Shown here: piece by piece, positions 1 to 7,539 of the stretch
How positions within the stretch are numbered: the stretch's first letter is position 1
How the letters are laid out: the number at the start of each line of letters is the position of its first letter
Assembly (NCBI GenBank): GCA_052144935.1
Contig: JBKQPR010000119.1
Coordinates: 1 to 64,000, forward strand
DNA length: 64,000 nucleotides
Source of the DNA: JOPF133 sp052144935
GTDB taxonomy: Bacteria > Acidobacteriota > Terriglobia > Bryobacterales > Bryobacteraceae
Reading direction: 5' to 3'
The notes under the pieces: model-generated
Database searches by the model: none
Told to the model about the DNA's origin: nothing
Seen by the model: only the letters and a program-made list of their open reading frames with translations
Translations under genes and position numbers: made by a program

Positions 1-1009
1 CCATCACCAGGCCGCGGATGGAGTTAGTGACATAGGGGGACTGGTCGAATTCCAGCCGCACATCCACATCCTCCGGTACCGCCTTCTTGAAATCGGGTAT
101 GGCCGCCTTGACCTCTTCGATCACCGCCAGCGTGGATGCGTCCGCGCGCTTGGTAACTGGAATGTACACCGTGCGTTTTCCGTTGACGTGGGCATAAGCC
201 GTGATCAGGTCCGTGCCGTTTTCGATGGTTCCGATATCTCGCAGGTAGACGGATGTGCCGGATCCCGGACGGATCGGCGTGCTCAAAAGGTCCGCCAGGT
301 TTCCGCCCAGCGCCGAGTTAGTCCGCGCGATGCGGTTGATGGTATCGGTAAACATATTCCCGGAGGGCATCACCAGGCTCGACTTGCTCACGGCGGCAAT
401 GGCTTCATCCGGCGATATGTGATAGCGCAGCAGTTTGTCCGGGTCGAGAGTGATCACAATGGCCCTTTGATTTCCGCCGAAGGGCGGCGGGGCGGAAACC
501 CCGGAGAGTGTCGCGAACAGAGGGCGCACGCGGTTCAGCGCGAAATCCTGCAATTCGCCCTGGGAACGCGTGGCGCTGCTGAAGACCAGTTGGCCCACCG
601 CCACGCTACCCGCGTCAAAGCGCGTGATAAACGGCGGCACCGTTCCGGGCGGCATGAAAGCCCGGGCGCGGTTGACATACCCCACGGTTTCCGACATCGC
701 CTGGCTCATGTTAGTGCCTTCATGAAAGACCAGCTTCATGAGCGCCGCGCCCTGGATACTCTTACTCTCCACCCGGTCGATGCCCGTAATGTATAGGAAG
801 TGATACTCGTAGTAGTAAGTCAGATATCCTTCCATTTGCGCCGGGTCCATGCCGCCGTAAGGCTGCGCGACATAGATGGCCGGGTCGCCCACCTGCGGGA
901 AGATATCGGCGGGCATGCGCTCGAAGGCCAGCACGGCGCCGAGCGCGATGGCGACCAACGCCACTATCACGGTGAGGGGTCTCGAAAGCGCGGCTAAGAC
1001 AAGACGCAT
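1..1009 (-). CDS. RND efflux permease (AcrB/HAE family), N-terminal part
   Basis: Inner-membrane proton-driven RND pump subunit, read on the minus strand from an ATG at 1009 and cut by the window edge after about 336 residues. It opens MRLVLAALSRPLTVIVAL, a first membrane helix, followed by the family signature MPADIFPQVGDPAIYV (residues about 30-45) and the start of the periplasmic porter domain (VESKSIQGAALMKLVF). It lies 16 bases downstream of the tolC-like gene and forms an operon padR-tolC-RND. Substrate cannot be told from the N-terminus. The membrane-fusion subunit is not visible and may lie beyond the window edge. Confidence 0.9.
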   Translation of the reverse strand, partial: MRLVLAALSRPLTVIVALVAIALGAVLAFERMPADIFPQVGDPAIYVAQPYGGMDPAQMEGYLTYYYEYHFLYITGIDRVESKSIQGAALMKLVFHEGTNMSQAMSETVGYVNRARAFMPPGTVPPFITRFDAGSVAVGQLVFSSATRSQGELQDFALNRVRPLFATLSGVSAPPPFGGNQRAIVITLDPDKLLRYHISPDEAIAAVSKSSLVMPSGNMFTDTINRIARTNSALGGNLADLLSTPIRPGSGTSVYLRDIGTIENGTDLITAYAHVNGKRTVYIPVTKRADASTLAVIEEVKAAIPDFKKAVPEDVDVRLEFDQSPYVTNSIRGLVM

Positions 1010-1025
1010 GTGGCTCTCCGGAAGA

Positions 1026-2432
1026 TCACTGCGCCGCCTCGGCCAGAAACGGCTCTATATCCCCACGAGCCGTGGCCAGTTGGAGCATCGCCCGCCAGAC
1101 GTTCAAGCGAGCCAGGGCGTCGTCGATTTGGGCTTGGACGAGCAGCCGTTGCGCCTGCGCGACGTCATCGATGGGGGCCAACCCCGACTGGTATCGCGCG
1201 GTGGCCTGTTGGAGGGCTGTGCGGGCTGCGGAGACCTCGGCCGGGGTAATCGCGGCGACCCGGCGCGCTCCGGCGAGGGTCGCCTGCGCGGCACTAAACC
1301 GGGCTTCGAGATTCGCGGCGATCACCTGATATTGCGCCCGCGCCGCCCGAATGTTGGCCGACTGGATGGCTTCCTGTTCTCGAATGGCGAACCGGTCCAT
1401 GGCCGGGAACATCACGGTCAGCCCGACACCGTAGTTTTGGGTGGTAGGCGCCAGGCCATTCAATCCACCCAGCCGCACGCCGTCGTTGAGCGATCCCGTC
1501 CCGCGCGCGGCCGCCAGGCCCTGCACGGAGAACTGCGGATAATAGGTCCGTTCGATGGCCTTAAGTTGCGATTGCCCTTGTGCGATGGCGGCATTCTGCT
1601 CGATGGCGAGCGGGTTTGTCGCAGTTTCCAGAGGGGGATCTGGCCGCTCCGGTGGCAGCCGATCCGCCAACTTGCCGGGACTGGCATTCCACTGCGAGAG
1701 GTTGAGGCCTGTGAATTGGGTCACCGTCGAGCGAGCCACGTCGATGGCTTGCTCGGCCTGAGCGAGCTGAGTTTGGGCGGCCGCCAACTCCGCTTGCACT
1801 CTCGATTCGTCCGCGCCCGGCCGCAGTTCGGCGGCCACCAGCGCATGAATGCTCCGGAGAAGGATTTGCCAGCTATCGACGGATGCGTGGGCGGCCTGCG
1901 CGGTCTGCTGGGCGGCGGCCACGGTGAGGAATGCATCCGCCGTGGCAACGGCAACCTCGTAGCGTGTCCGGTTCATGGTTGCCTGGGCCTGGTTGTGCGC
2001 CGCTGTCGCGGTAGCCACGTTGGCCGCGCGCAAACCAAAGTCGAACGGCTGCCAGGTGACCAGGACGCCCACGCCGCTATCCCACACCGATCCGAGATTG
2101 TTCGCCGGAACGCCATCCACGCCCGGGATGACGCCTTGCGGAAGAAGCAGTCCGTAGAAGGTGTTCCGGGTGGCGCGGTTGATCTGCGCCAGGCCGTCAA
2201 CCCGCGGCAGATAGGCGGTCTGAGCCAGACGGATGCGGGCCGCGGCCGCATTCATTTGTTCCTGGGTTACGCGGATCGAAGGGTAATTCCGTAGCGCGTC
2301 CTCCACCGCCTGGCCGATCGTCAATTCAGCCGGAGGCGCGGCCGGTTGCGCCGGCAAGGTTCCCACCACCGCGGCCATCGCTCCGATCCATCCCGCCGCC
2401 CGTGTCAACTTCGGCCCTCGCTTAATCGGCAT
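1026..2432 (-). CDS. TolC-family outer membrane efflux protein
   Basis: Outer-membrane channel partner of the adjacent RND pump, 468 residues, a normal TolC-family length. An N-terminal export signal (LTRAAGWIGAMAAVVGTLPAQ, residues about 9-29) precedes two repeated OEP halves rich in Ala/Gln coiled-coil helices, for example TIGQAVEDALRNYPSIRV near residue 40 and RTALQQATARYQSGLAPIDD near residue 420, the latter the usual second-repeat signature. The ATG lies five bases after the padR stop codon, so translation is probably coupled. Regulation is presumably by the PadR protein at the head of the operon. Confidence 0.93.
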   Translation of the reverse strand: MPIKRGPKLTRAAGWIGAMAAVVGTLPAQPAAPPAELTIGQAVEDALRNYPSIRVTQEQMNAAAARIRLAQTAYLPRVDGLAQINRATRNTFYGLLLPQGVIPGVDGVPANNLGSVWDSGVGVLVTWQPFDFGLRAANVATATAAHNQAQATMNRTRYEVAVATADAFLTVAAAQQTAQAAHASVDSWQILLRSIHALVAAELRPGADESRVQAELAAAQTQLAQAEQAIDVARSTVTQFTGLNLSQWNASPGKLADRLPPERPDPPLETATNPLAIEQNAAIAQGQSQLKAIERTYYPQFSVQGLAAARGTGSLNDGVRLGGLNGLAPTTQNYGVGLTVMFPAMDRFAIREQEAIQSANIRAARAQYQVIAANLEARFSAAQATLAGARRVAAITPAEVSAARTALQQATARYQSGLAPIDDVAQAQRLLVQAQIDDALARLNVWRAMLQLATARGDIEPFLAEAAQ

Positions 2433-2437
2433 CGGTG

Positions 2438-2776
2438 CTAATCGCCTTCGATGAGTTCACGAAAGAGCTCCCGCACTTTGTTTTTCGAGGCGGCCAGGGC
2501 TTTCCGGCCTAACGGAGTGGCGCGGTACACCCTCCGCAGCGACCTCCCGTTGCGCTGCTCGGTCGAGCGAAGATAGCCTCTCCGCTCGAGTCCCTGGAGC
2601 AGCGGATAGAGGCTGCCCGGGCTGATCCGGTATCCGTGGCGCGCCAGTTCCTCGATCATGCCCAGCCCGAATACCGGGCCTTCCGCGGCGTGGTGGAGCA
2701 CGTGGAGGCGAATCAGGCCCGAGTACAGGTCGCGGTCGGCGTCGTACTCAAGTTTCGTTTTCGAAGTTCGAGTCAA
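2438..2776 (-). CDS. PadR-family transcriptional regulator
   Basis: Winged-helix repressor of the downstream efflux genes. The core reads DLYSGLIRLHVLHHAAEGPV, then SPGSLYPLLQGLERRGYLRS (recognition helix and wing) and a C-terminal dimerisation helix ending RELFRELIEGD. The frame stays open upstream to an ATG at 2887, but those 37 codons are a low-complexity GPG/RLAPVRLAP repeat and lie upstream of a near-consensus promoter (2785-2814). I therefore favour the TTG at 2776, which leaves about 112 residues, normal for the family. That start would sit almost on the transcription start, giving a leaderless message. If the promoter is not used, the long form is the alternative. Confidence 0.85.
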   Translation of the reverse strand: MTRTSKTKLEYDADRDLYSGLIRLHVLHHAAEGPVFGLGMIEELARHGYRISPGSLYPLLQGLERRGYLRSTEQRNGRSLRRVYRATPLGRKALAASKNKVRELFRELIEGD

Positions 2777-2814
2777 TACAGGGCAGTATAGGCTGGCTGG
2801 CGCGATCTTGTCAA
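2776..2814 (-). promoter_or_regulatory. Sigma70-type promoter with PadR-like operator
   Basis: On the minus strand a perfect -35 TTGACA (2809-2814), an 18-base spacer and -10 TATACT (2785-2790). An inverted repeat ATAC-N6-GTAT at 2776-2789 overlaps the -10 and the proposed TTG start codon. PadR proteins commonly bind such ATAC/GTAT dyads, so autorepression of the efflux operon is inferred. Confidence 0.7.
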
Positions 2815-2816
2815 TC

Positions 2817-2886
2817 GCGAGTCGGCCCGGCCGGCCCGGCGCGAGTCGGACCGGCGCGAGTCGGACCGGCGCGAGCTGGCCCGGCA
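2817..2886. repeat. 15-bp GC-rich tandem repeat upstream of padR
   Basis: About four imperfect copies of a 15-base unit of the type GCGAGTCGGACCGGC, immediately upstream of the padR promoter. It is one of several minisatellites in this window whose unit is a multiple of three. Confidence 0.7.
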
Positions 2887-2989
2887 TGCGCCCCCTGGCG
2901 CCCTTTTTGCGACCGGCCAGCGGTGGGCGGCGCCCCGCCGAATCGGGATCTCCCGCCCCTCTCCCCGCCGCTGTATGATGATTCTTGTC

Positions 2990-3973
2990 ATGAAGCCAAC
3001 CCTCCTATGTGCCGCCCTCCTCTCTCTATGGGCGCAGGCAACCTCGGCGCAGGTCAAAATCACCCAGCAGGGGAACGAAAAGATTTCGGTCGAGATCGAT
3101 GGCCGGCCGTTCACGGATTTCTGGATCGGCCCATCCACCGCCAAGCCCTATCTGCATCCTCTGCGGACGGCTTCGGGCGCGGTGGTCACGCGCGGGTTCC
3201 CCATGATTCCGGATGTTCCCGGCGAGTCCCACGACCACCCCCACCACCGCGGCCTATGGTTCACCCACGGCGACGTCAACGGCTACGACTTCTGGGGCAA
3301 CGAGGACTCCCAGACCGGCGCCGGCAAAGGCAAGGGCAAGGTGGTGCTCAAACGCGTCGACAAACTCATCAGCGGCAAGAAGACCGGCTCTATCGAAGCT
3401 GCTTTCGAATGGAAGATCCCCACGGGCGAGATCCTTCTGCGGGAATCGCGCAAGATGACTTTCTACGAAGACCCGCAGTTCCGCATCGTCGATTTCGACA
3501 TGACCTTGTCGCCCGAGCAGAAGGTCACCTTCGGGGATACCAAAGAAGGGATGTTCGCCATCCGCCTGGCGGCGCCGCTCGAAGAGGAGCAGCCCAAGGA
3601 CATCGCCGAGCCCAAGCGCACCGGTAAGATGGTCAACGCGCAGAACAAGCAGGGCGAGAAGAATGTGTGGGGCAAACGCTCCGAGTGGGTGGATTACTCG
3701 GGCCAGATCGACGGGCAAACGGTGGGCGTGGCGATCCTCGACAATCCCGCCAACCCGCGCGCGCCCACTTACTGGCACGCCCGCGCGTACGGCCTGTTCG
3801 CCTGCAACATTTTTGGCCTGCGCGATTTCGAGAATGACAAATCCCGCGATGGCAGCCTCACCATTCAGCCGGGCCAGCCGTTGCGCTTCCGCTACCGGGT
3901 GCTGATTCATCCGGGCAACAGCGTCGGCGCCGGCATCCGCGACCAGTACGAGCGCTATAAGGATTTGAAATAG
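2990..3973 (+). CDS. Secreted PmoA-like protein (DUF6807)
   Basis: About 327 residues with a signal peptide MKPTLLCAALLSLWAQATSA cleaved near residue 20. The body has features of the 'methane oxygenase PmoA' family annotated in Acidobacteriota and Planctomycetes, including DHPHHRGLWFTHGDVNG near residue 85 and a C-terminal LRFRYRVLIHPG segment. Despite the family name, these are exported beta-rich proteins of unknown function usually found near carbohydrate enzymes, and no methane chemistry should be inferred. The ATG at 2990 was chosen because it begins a clean signal peptide; an in-frame ATG at 2975 adds five residues. A decayed partial copy lies at 4712-4830. Confidence 0.85.
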   Translation: MKPTLLCAALLSLWAQATSAQVKITQQGNEKISVEIDGRPFTDFWIGPSTAKPYLHPLRTASGAVVTRGFPMIPDVPGESHDHPHHRGLWFTHGDVNGYDFWGNEDSQTGAGKGKGKVVLKRVDKLISGKKTGSIEAAFEWKIPTGEILLRESRKMTFYEDPQFRIVDFDMTLSPEQKVTFGDTKEGMFAIRLAAPLEEEQPKDIAEPKRTGKMVNAQNKQGEKNVWGKRSEWVDYSGQIDGQTVGVAILDNPANPRAPTYWHARAYGLFACNIFGLRDFENDKSRDGSLTIQPGQPLRFRYRVLIHPGNSVGAGIRDQYERYKDLK

Positions 3974-4061
3974 GGGGCGCGCAATTGTGGCGGCAGCCGG
4001 CAGCCGGTTACGGAGTGCCTGGGTGCCTGAATCATTGGCCCGGACAGGGTAGACTTGGGAA

Positions 4062-4303
4062 GTGCCCACTCTTCTCAGGGTCAGGGGGTATCGGTTCTTC
4101 TTTTTCAGCATGAGGGGCGCGAGCCGCCGCACATCCACGTCTCCCACGCCGGACGGTATGCGAAGTTTTGTCTGGATCCTGTGTCGGCCGCCGGCGTGAG
4201 GGGTTTTCGAGCGAATGAGATGACCGGCATTAGAACCATAGTCATTGAGAATGCGCAGTTCTTCTTGGAGAGATGGTATGAGTACTTTGACCGCGAAAAC
4301 TGA
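4062..4303 (+). pseudogene. DUF4160 protein, frameshifted
   Basis: DUF4160 is a small protein usually paired with DUF2442 in putative toxin-antitoxin-like modules. The expected N-terminus is readable from a GTG at 4062 (VPTLLRVRGYRFFFF), and the expected remainder (HEGREPPHIHV ... RWYEYFDREN) is in another frame. Adding one T to the T-run at 4101-4105 would join them as RFFFFQHEG. The only uninterrupted frame for the second part begins at a TTG (4055) and has an unrelated N-terminus. Either a one-base deletion broke the gene or this is a sequencing error in a homopolymer. It overlaps the following DUF2442 gene. Confidence 0.65.
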
Positions 4304-4613
4304 AACACTGGCTGTCGAGGTGTCGTGTTCGATGGATGCGCTTTCGGTTACGCTGACCGATGGGCGAGTTGTTTCAGTGCCTCTCGTGTGGTTCCCGTGG
4401 CTCGCCGACGCGTCACTGCGGCAACGGTCCGAATGGGAATTAATTGGCGGCGGCGTAGGAATTCATTGGGAGGCGATCGACGAGGACATCTCGGTGGCCA
4501 GTCTGTTGCAACCCGAAAACTTCGTCAGGCTGCCCGGTAAGGTTCTGCCGCTAGAGAGGCGCGCTGGACGGTCTACGGCGGGAGCCAGACGGAAGCGCGC
4601 TGTTCGGGGCTAG
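4278..4613 (+). CDS. DUF2442 domain protein
   Basis: A 111-residue protein with the DUF2442 pattern: a beta strand ending VTLTDGRVVSVPLVWFPWLADAS (residues about 23-45), then WELIGGGVGIHWEAIDEDISV, the conserved IHW-x2-IDEDI motif. DUF2442 proteins are partners of DUF4160 proteins and are suspected antitoxins or DNA-binding partners; this is not proven. The ATG at 4278 (MSTLTAKTETLAVEV) overlaps the end of the DUF4160 frame, the usual arrangement for the pair. The basic tail (RRAGRSTAGARRKRAVRG) is longer than usual. Confidence 0.8.
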   Translation: MSTLTAKTETLAVEVSCSMDALSVTLTDGRVVSVPLVWFPWLADASLRQRSEWELIGGGVGIHWEAIDEDISVASLLQPENFVRLPGKVLPLERRAGRSTAGARRKRAVRG

Positions 4614-4711
4614 TGAGCGCTCAGCCCACGCAGAACCGCGGATGCAAGTGTCTTGGAGCGGATCAGGCCGTCAGCGGGTAGTTTGGCGCGTTCCTCTCGC
4701 TGTCGTTGGGG

Positions 4712-4830
4712 CTTGGCCAAACGCTCGGAGTGGGCCAGATCGACGGGCAAACGGTGGGGTGCGTCAATCTCGACTATCCTGGCAACGCACGCCCACTTAC
4801 TGGCATTTTACTGGCATTCCCGCGTATGGC
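4712..4830 (+). pseudogene. Decayed fragment of the PmoA-like gene
   Basis: This stretch aligns base for base with 3666-3793 inside the PmoA-like gene. Shared blocks include CAAACGCTC, GAGTGG, CCAGATCGACGGGCAAACG and CGCCCACTTACTGGCA. The copy has lost about 13 bases after GAGTGG and gained a short duplication near TTACTGGCAT, so it is not translatable as the parent. It lies on the far side of the DUF4160/DUF2442 pair from the parent gene. Confidence 0.8.
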
Positions 4831-4872
4831 ATTAGACCTAAAGTCCGTGTTATCAGAAATATAGACGAATCT

Positions 4873-5502
4873 ATGAAGACCTTCAAACAGTTCGTCTCTT
4901 CGACCCAAATGAGCCGTGTCGTTCGTGGCGGATTCCCGGATCGGCAATTCGACGTTGACTTCTGGCAGCAACAGGGGGATGAGGCAATCTTTGAGGCGGC
5001 ATGGGAGATGGCCGGACTTGCCGAGGAATTCCAGGGAACACGCGCGGAACTGAAACCAGATTTCAAGGATCTGTTACGACTTCTGAATCAACACCAGGTC
5101 ATGTACCTCATCGTCGGCGGCTATGCCGTCATGAAATACACCGAACCCTTCTACACGAAGGACATGGACATCTGGATTGACCCTAGTCCGGAAAACGCCA
5201 AGCGAACTTACAAAGCACTTGTCGAGTTCGGTGCTCCAATGGCCGATCTCACCATTCAGGACCTGACGCAACAGCACGTTGTCTTTCAGTTCGGTATGGC
5301 TCCCGCACGTGTGGATGTCATGACATCGATTGATGCCGTAACTTTCAGTGAGGCATGGAGCCACCGGGTCCAAGCTCACTTAGATGACATTCCGATTTCC
5401 ATAATCTCCCTCCAGCACTTAATTCAGAATAAGGAAGTTGCTAACCGGGATACCGACAAGATTCACCTGGCACGTTTGCGGAAGTATGGAAAGCAGAACT
5501 AG
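4873..5502 (+). CDS. Nucleotidyltransferase-fold protein (AbiEii/DUF6036-like)
   Basis: A 209-residue protein. Residues about 65-209 have the minimal nucleotidyltransferase pattern: FKDLLRLLNQHQVMYLIVGG, the GG-x-AVMKYTEPFYTKDMDIWI segment (G[GS]...D-x-D motif) and a later VDVMTSID strand. The first about 60 residues (SRVVRGGFPDRQFDVDFWQQ and EAIFEAAWEMAGLAEEF) resemble a small partner protein I recall as separate in other genomes, so this may be a fusion; that is from memory, not a search. Related families act as toxins of toxin-antitoxin or abortive-infection systems. The frame is open far upstream through the PmoA relic; the ATG at 4873 is the likely start. Confidence 0.75.
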   Translation: MKTFKQFVSSTQMSRVVRGGFPDRQFDVDFWQQQGDEAIFEAAWEMAGLAEEFQGTRAELKPDFKDLLRLLNQHQVMYLIVGGYAVMKYTEPFYTKDMDIWIDPSPENAKRTYKALVEFGAPMADLTIQDLTQQHVVFQFGMAPARVDVMTSIDAVTFSEAWSHRVQAHLDDIPISIISLQHLIQNKEVANRDTDKIHLARLRKYGKQN

Positions 5503-5640
5503 CGGCAATGTGAGCTAAGATCTCACGTTGCCTCGGGTGCTGTCATCGCCGCATCGGTCCAGGCTTCTGGCCGCGCACTCGGGCGAACGGCGGCCGGTTT
5601 AACTAAGTCCCCGTTTCTGGAAGTTGGCCGCCGCTGCTCC

Positions 5641-6786
5641 TCACCCCGCGCGCTTCGCCGCCGCTGTCGCCGGCGCTGTAATCCTCCCGTCCGCCCGCAC
5701 TTTCAAACGCTGCCCGCGCCAGTCCACTTCGTCGCCGGCCAGGCCGCCCAGCCATACCGCAAAGCCGAACAGGTCGCGCAGCGGGATCATCCAGAAATCG
5801 GACCGCACGCGCCGGTCGCGCAGGATCCCGCCGCCCACCACGATGCCCGCCAGCATCCGCGCCCCCAGCGCCACCACGCCGGCCGGCCATTGGCCCGCCG
5901 CGAAAGCCACCAGCGCCCACAAGGTGGCGTGCGTCACCACGTATCCGTAATAGCCCGAAGGACGCGACACCCGGATGGTCCGCGACCAGCGCAACTGGTG
6001 CAGCCAGGTTTGCCGCCACCCGCCGCCGCCCAGATCGGTCTCCACCACCACCGGGCTGAACTCGATGCGCCGCCCCAGTTGGCAGATGTGCCTGCCAAGC
6101 TGGTAATCGTCAGCCAGGTAGCCGGCGATGGTCTCGAAGCCACCTATAGCGCGCAGGTCCTCGGCGCGGAAGACCATGGTGGACCCGAGCGCGAATTCCG
6201 CCACGCCCAGCAGGCGCGCCACCAGCACGCTGGGCGCAAATTCGGTGGCGATGCCCAGGGCTTCGGCGCGCGCGGCCCACGATTCGGCGTGCGCCCGATA
6301 GAGGCACGTCACCAGGCCGACGGCAGCATCCTCCAGAGGCGCCGCCACCGACCGCAGGTAGTCCGGCTCTACCCGGATGTCGCTGTCGTTCACCACGAGC
6401 AGCGAGTGGCGCGCGTGCCTGGCCAACTCGGCCAGCACGCCGGCCTTGGCATTCGGAGCCGTGGTGGCGACGGCGTACGCCGCGATGGGCACCGCGGGAA
6501 ACTCGCGCTGCAAGCGGCGGATATCTCCCAGCGTGGCGTCTTCCGGATCGCTCACGCCGAAGAGGATCTCGAAGTCCGGATGATCCTGGCGGGCGTGGGA
6601 GGCGATCGCTTCGTAGAATCGCGGGTCGCGGCCATGCACCGGCTTTAGAATCGAGATGCCGCGCAGGACTCCGCTTGTGTTCCGCGGCGGCGCCCGCCGC
6701 CAGCGCACCGCCGCCCAAAGAGCCAGCAGGTAGTAAGCCGCGGCCACCCACGCCGGGAGGGCCAGCCAACTCGCCGTGTGGCTCAC
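5641..6786 (-). CDS. hpnI: Hopanoid glycosyltransferase HpnI
   Basis: GT2/GT21 enzyme that transfers N-acetylglucosamine to bacteriohopanetetrol, the first head-group step leading to the cyclitol ether. Its 381 residues begin with a membrane helix (WLALPAWVAAAYYLLALWA). Then come GISILKPVHGRDP, the NDSDIRVEPDYL metal/UDP-sugar motif (near residue 153), FALGSTMVFRAEDL, YLADDYQLG and WLHQLRWSRTIR, the arrangement of ceramide glucosyltransferase-like HpnI. Two or three C-terminal helices follow. The start is a GTG at 6786, inside the minisatellite that separates it from the EamA pair. HpnJ in the same operon supports the assignment. The deacetylase HpnK is not in the window. Confidence 0.87.
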   Translation of the reverse strand: MSHTASWLALPAWVAAAYYLLALWAAVRWRRAPPRNTSGVLRGISILKPVHGRDPRFYEAIASHARQDHPDFEILFGVSDPEDATLGDIRRLQREFPAVPIAAYAVATTAPNAKAGVLAELARHARHSLLVVNDSDIRVEPDYLRSVAAPLEDAAVGLVTCLYRAHAESWAARAEALGIATEFAPSVLVARLLGVAEFALGSTMVFRAEDLRAIGGFETIAGYLADDYQLGRHICQLGRRIEFSPVVVETDLGGGGWRQTWLHQLRWSRTIRVSRPSGYYGYVVTHATLWALVAFAAGQWPAGVVALGARMLAGIVVGGGILRDRRVRSDFWMIPLRDLFGFAVWLGGLAGDEVDWRGQRLKVRADGRITAPATAAAKRAG

Positions 6787-6799
6787 GGGTGGCCCTCCG

Positions 6800-7180
6800 C
6801 GCGGCTCACCGCGTTTCCCACCGGGCTGCTCACCTCGCGGCCCACCGGGCTGCTCACCTTGCGGCCCACTGGGCTGCTCACCTCGCGGCTCACCGGGCTG
6901 CTCACCTCGCGGCTCACCGGGCTGCTCATCACGTGGCTCACCGCGCCGCTCACGTGGCGGCTATCCGCGTGGCTCGCCGGGCTGCTCACCTCGCGGCCCA
7001 CCGGGCTGCTCATCACGTGGCTCACCGCCCCGCTCACGTGGCGGCTATCCGCCTGGCTCACCGGGCTGCTCGCCGCGTGACTCACCGGCCTGCTCACTTC
7101 GCGGCCCTCCACGCTGCCCACCTCGCGGCTCGCCGGGCTGCTCACCGGGTTGCTCACCGCGTGGCTCATGGGCCGCTCAC
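6800..7180. repeat. 24-bp minisatellite between the EamA pair and hpnI
   Basis: About 380 bases of degenerate 24-base tandem units. On the minus strand they can be read as repeats of V-S-S-P-V-G-R-E/K with variants S-H-V-M and A-D-S-R. All frames are nearly open, giving a spurious 134-codon frame that ends four bases into hpnI. Each unit carries GGTGAGC, the same sequence that forms the stop of the upstream gene (7177) and the GTG start of hpnI (6786). I regard it as non-coding. Confidence 0.75.
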
Positions 7181-7539
7181 CGGGCAACCAGCGCCACGCC
7201 GCAAACCACCAGCGAAGCTCCCACCCAGCGCAGTCCGTTGACGTGCTCTTTTAGAACATACTTGGCCAGCACCGTCTCCAGCACGCAGGTGACCGCCGTG
7301 GCCGGCACCGCGAAGCTCAAATCCGCAATCGTAAGCAGCCCTTCATAGGCGAAAAAAGAAACCGCCATCGCCGCCACCGAGCCGATCACGAAACGGTTGC
7401 GGACCGCGAGCGCCAGCGCCCGGCCCACCGCGCCGGGACGGAAATCGCGGATCTCGCCGTGCCGCCGCATCCCCATGGCGGCCAGCAGCTCGCCCGCCGT
7501 GGTCGACGCCACGATCACCGCGATCCACAACCACCTCAC
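7177..7539 (-). CDS. Half-size EamA/SMR-like membrane transporter, second of pair
   Basis: A 120-residue membrane protein with four predicted helices (WLWIAVIVASTTAGELLAAMG, FVIGSVAAMAVSFFAYEGLL, LSFAVPATAVTCVLETVLA, WVGASLVVCGVALVA). The pattern of P-A-T-A and the E in the third helix fits a half-length drug/metabolite transporter domain. The GTG start at 7539 overlaps the upstream stop as GTGA, so the two halves are translationally coupled and probably form a heterodimer, like ArnE/ArnF. Position between hpnJ and hpnI suggests lipid or hopanoid flipping; that is inference. Confidence 0.8.
   Translation of the reverse strand: MRWLWIAVIVASTTAGELLAAMGMRRHGEIRDFRPGAVGRALALAVRNRFVIGSVAAMAVSFFAYEGLLTIADLSFAVPATAVTCVLETVLAKYVLKEHVNGLRWVGASLVVCGVALVAR

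Noticed and set aside
876..2294. Long plus-strand frames opposite the tolC gene and similar frames opposite ligD, hpnJ, enolase and SUMF1 genes
   Set aside because: High-GC antisense shadows with Arg/Gly/Pro/His-rich composition and no family resemblance; the opposite strand holds clear genes.
2777..2887. N-terminal extension of PadR from the ATG at 2887
   Set aside because: It is a translated tandem repeat and lies upstream of a near-consensus promoter.
3000..3973. Methane monooxygenase subunit (PmoA)
   Set aside because: The family name is historical; the protein has a cleavable signal peptide, is not an integral membrane protein and has no pmoB or pmoC neighbour.
4055..4303. Intact 82-residue DUF4160 gene starting at TTG 4055
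   Set aside because: The N-terminal 12 residues of this frame are unlike the family, whereas the expected N-terminus lies in another frame immediately upstream.
6783..7187. A 134-residue Ser/Val-rich repeat protein on the minus strand
   Set aside because: The open frame results from tandem 24-base units that lack stops in most frames; no ribosome-binding site, no family, and the repeat continues into both neighbouring start and stop signals.
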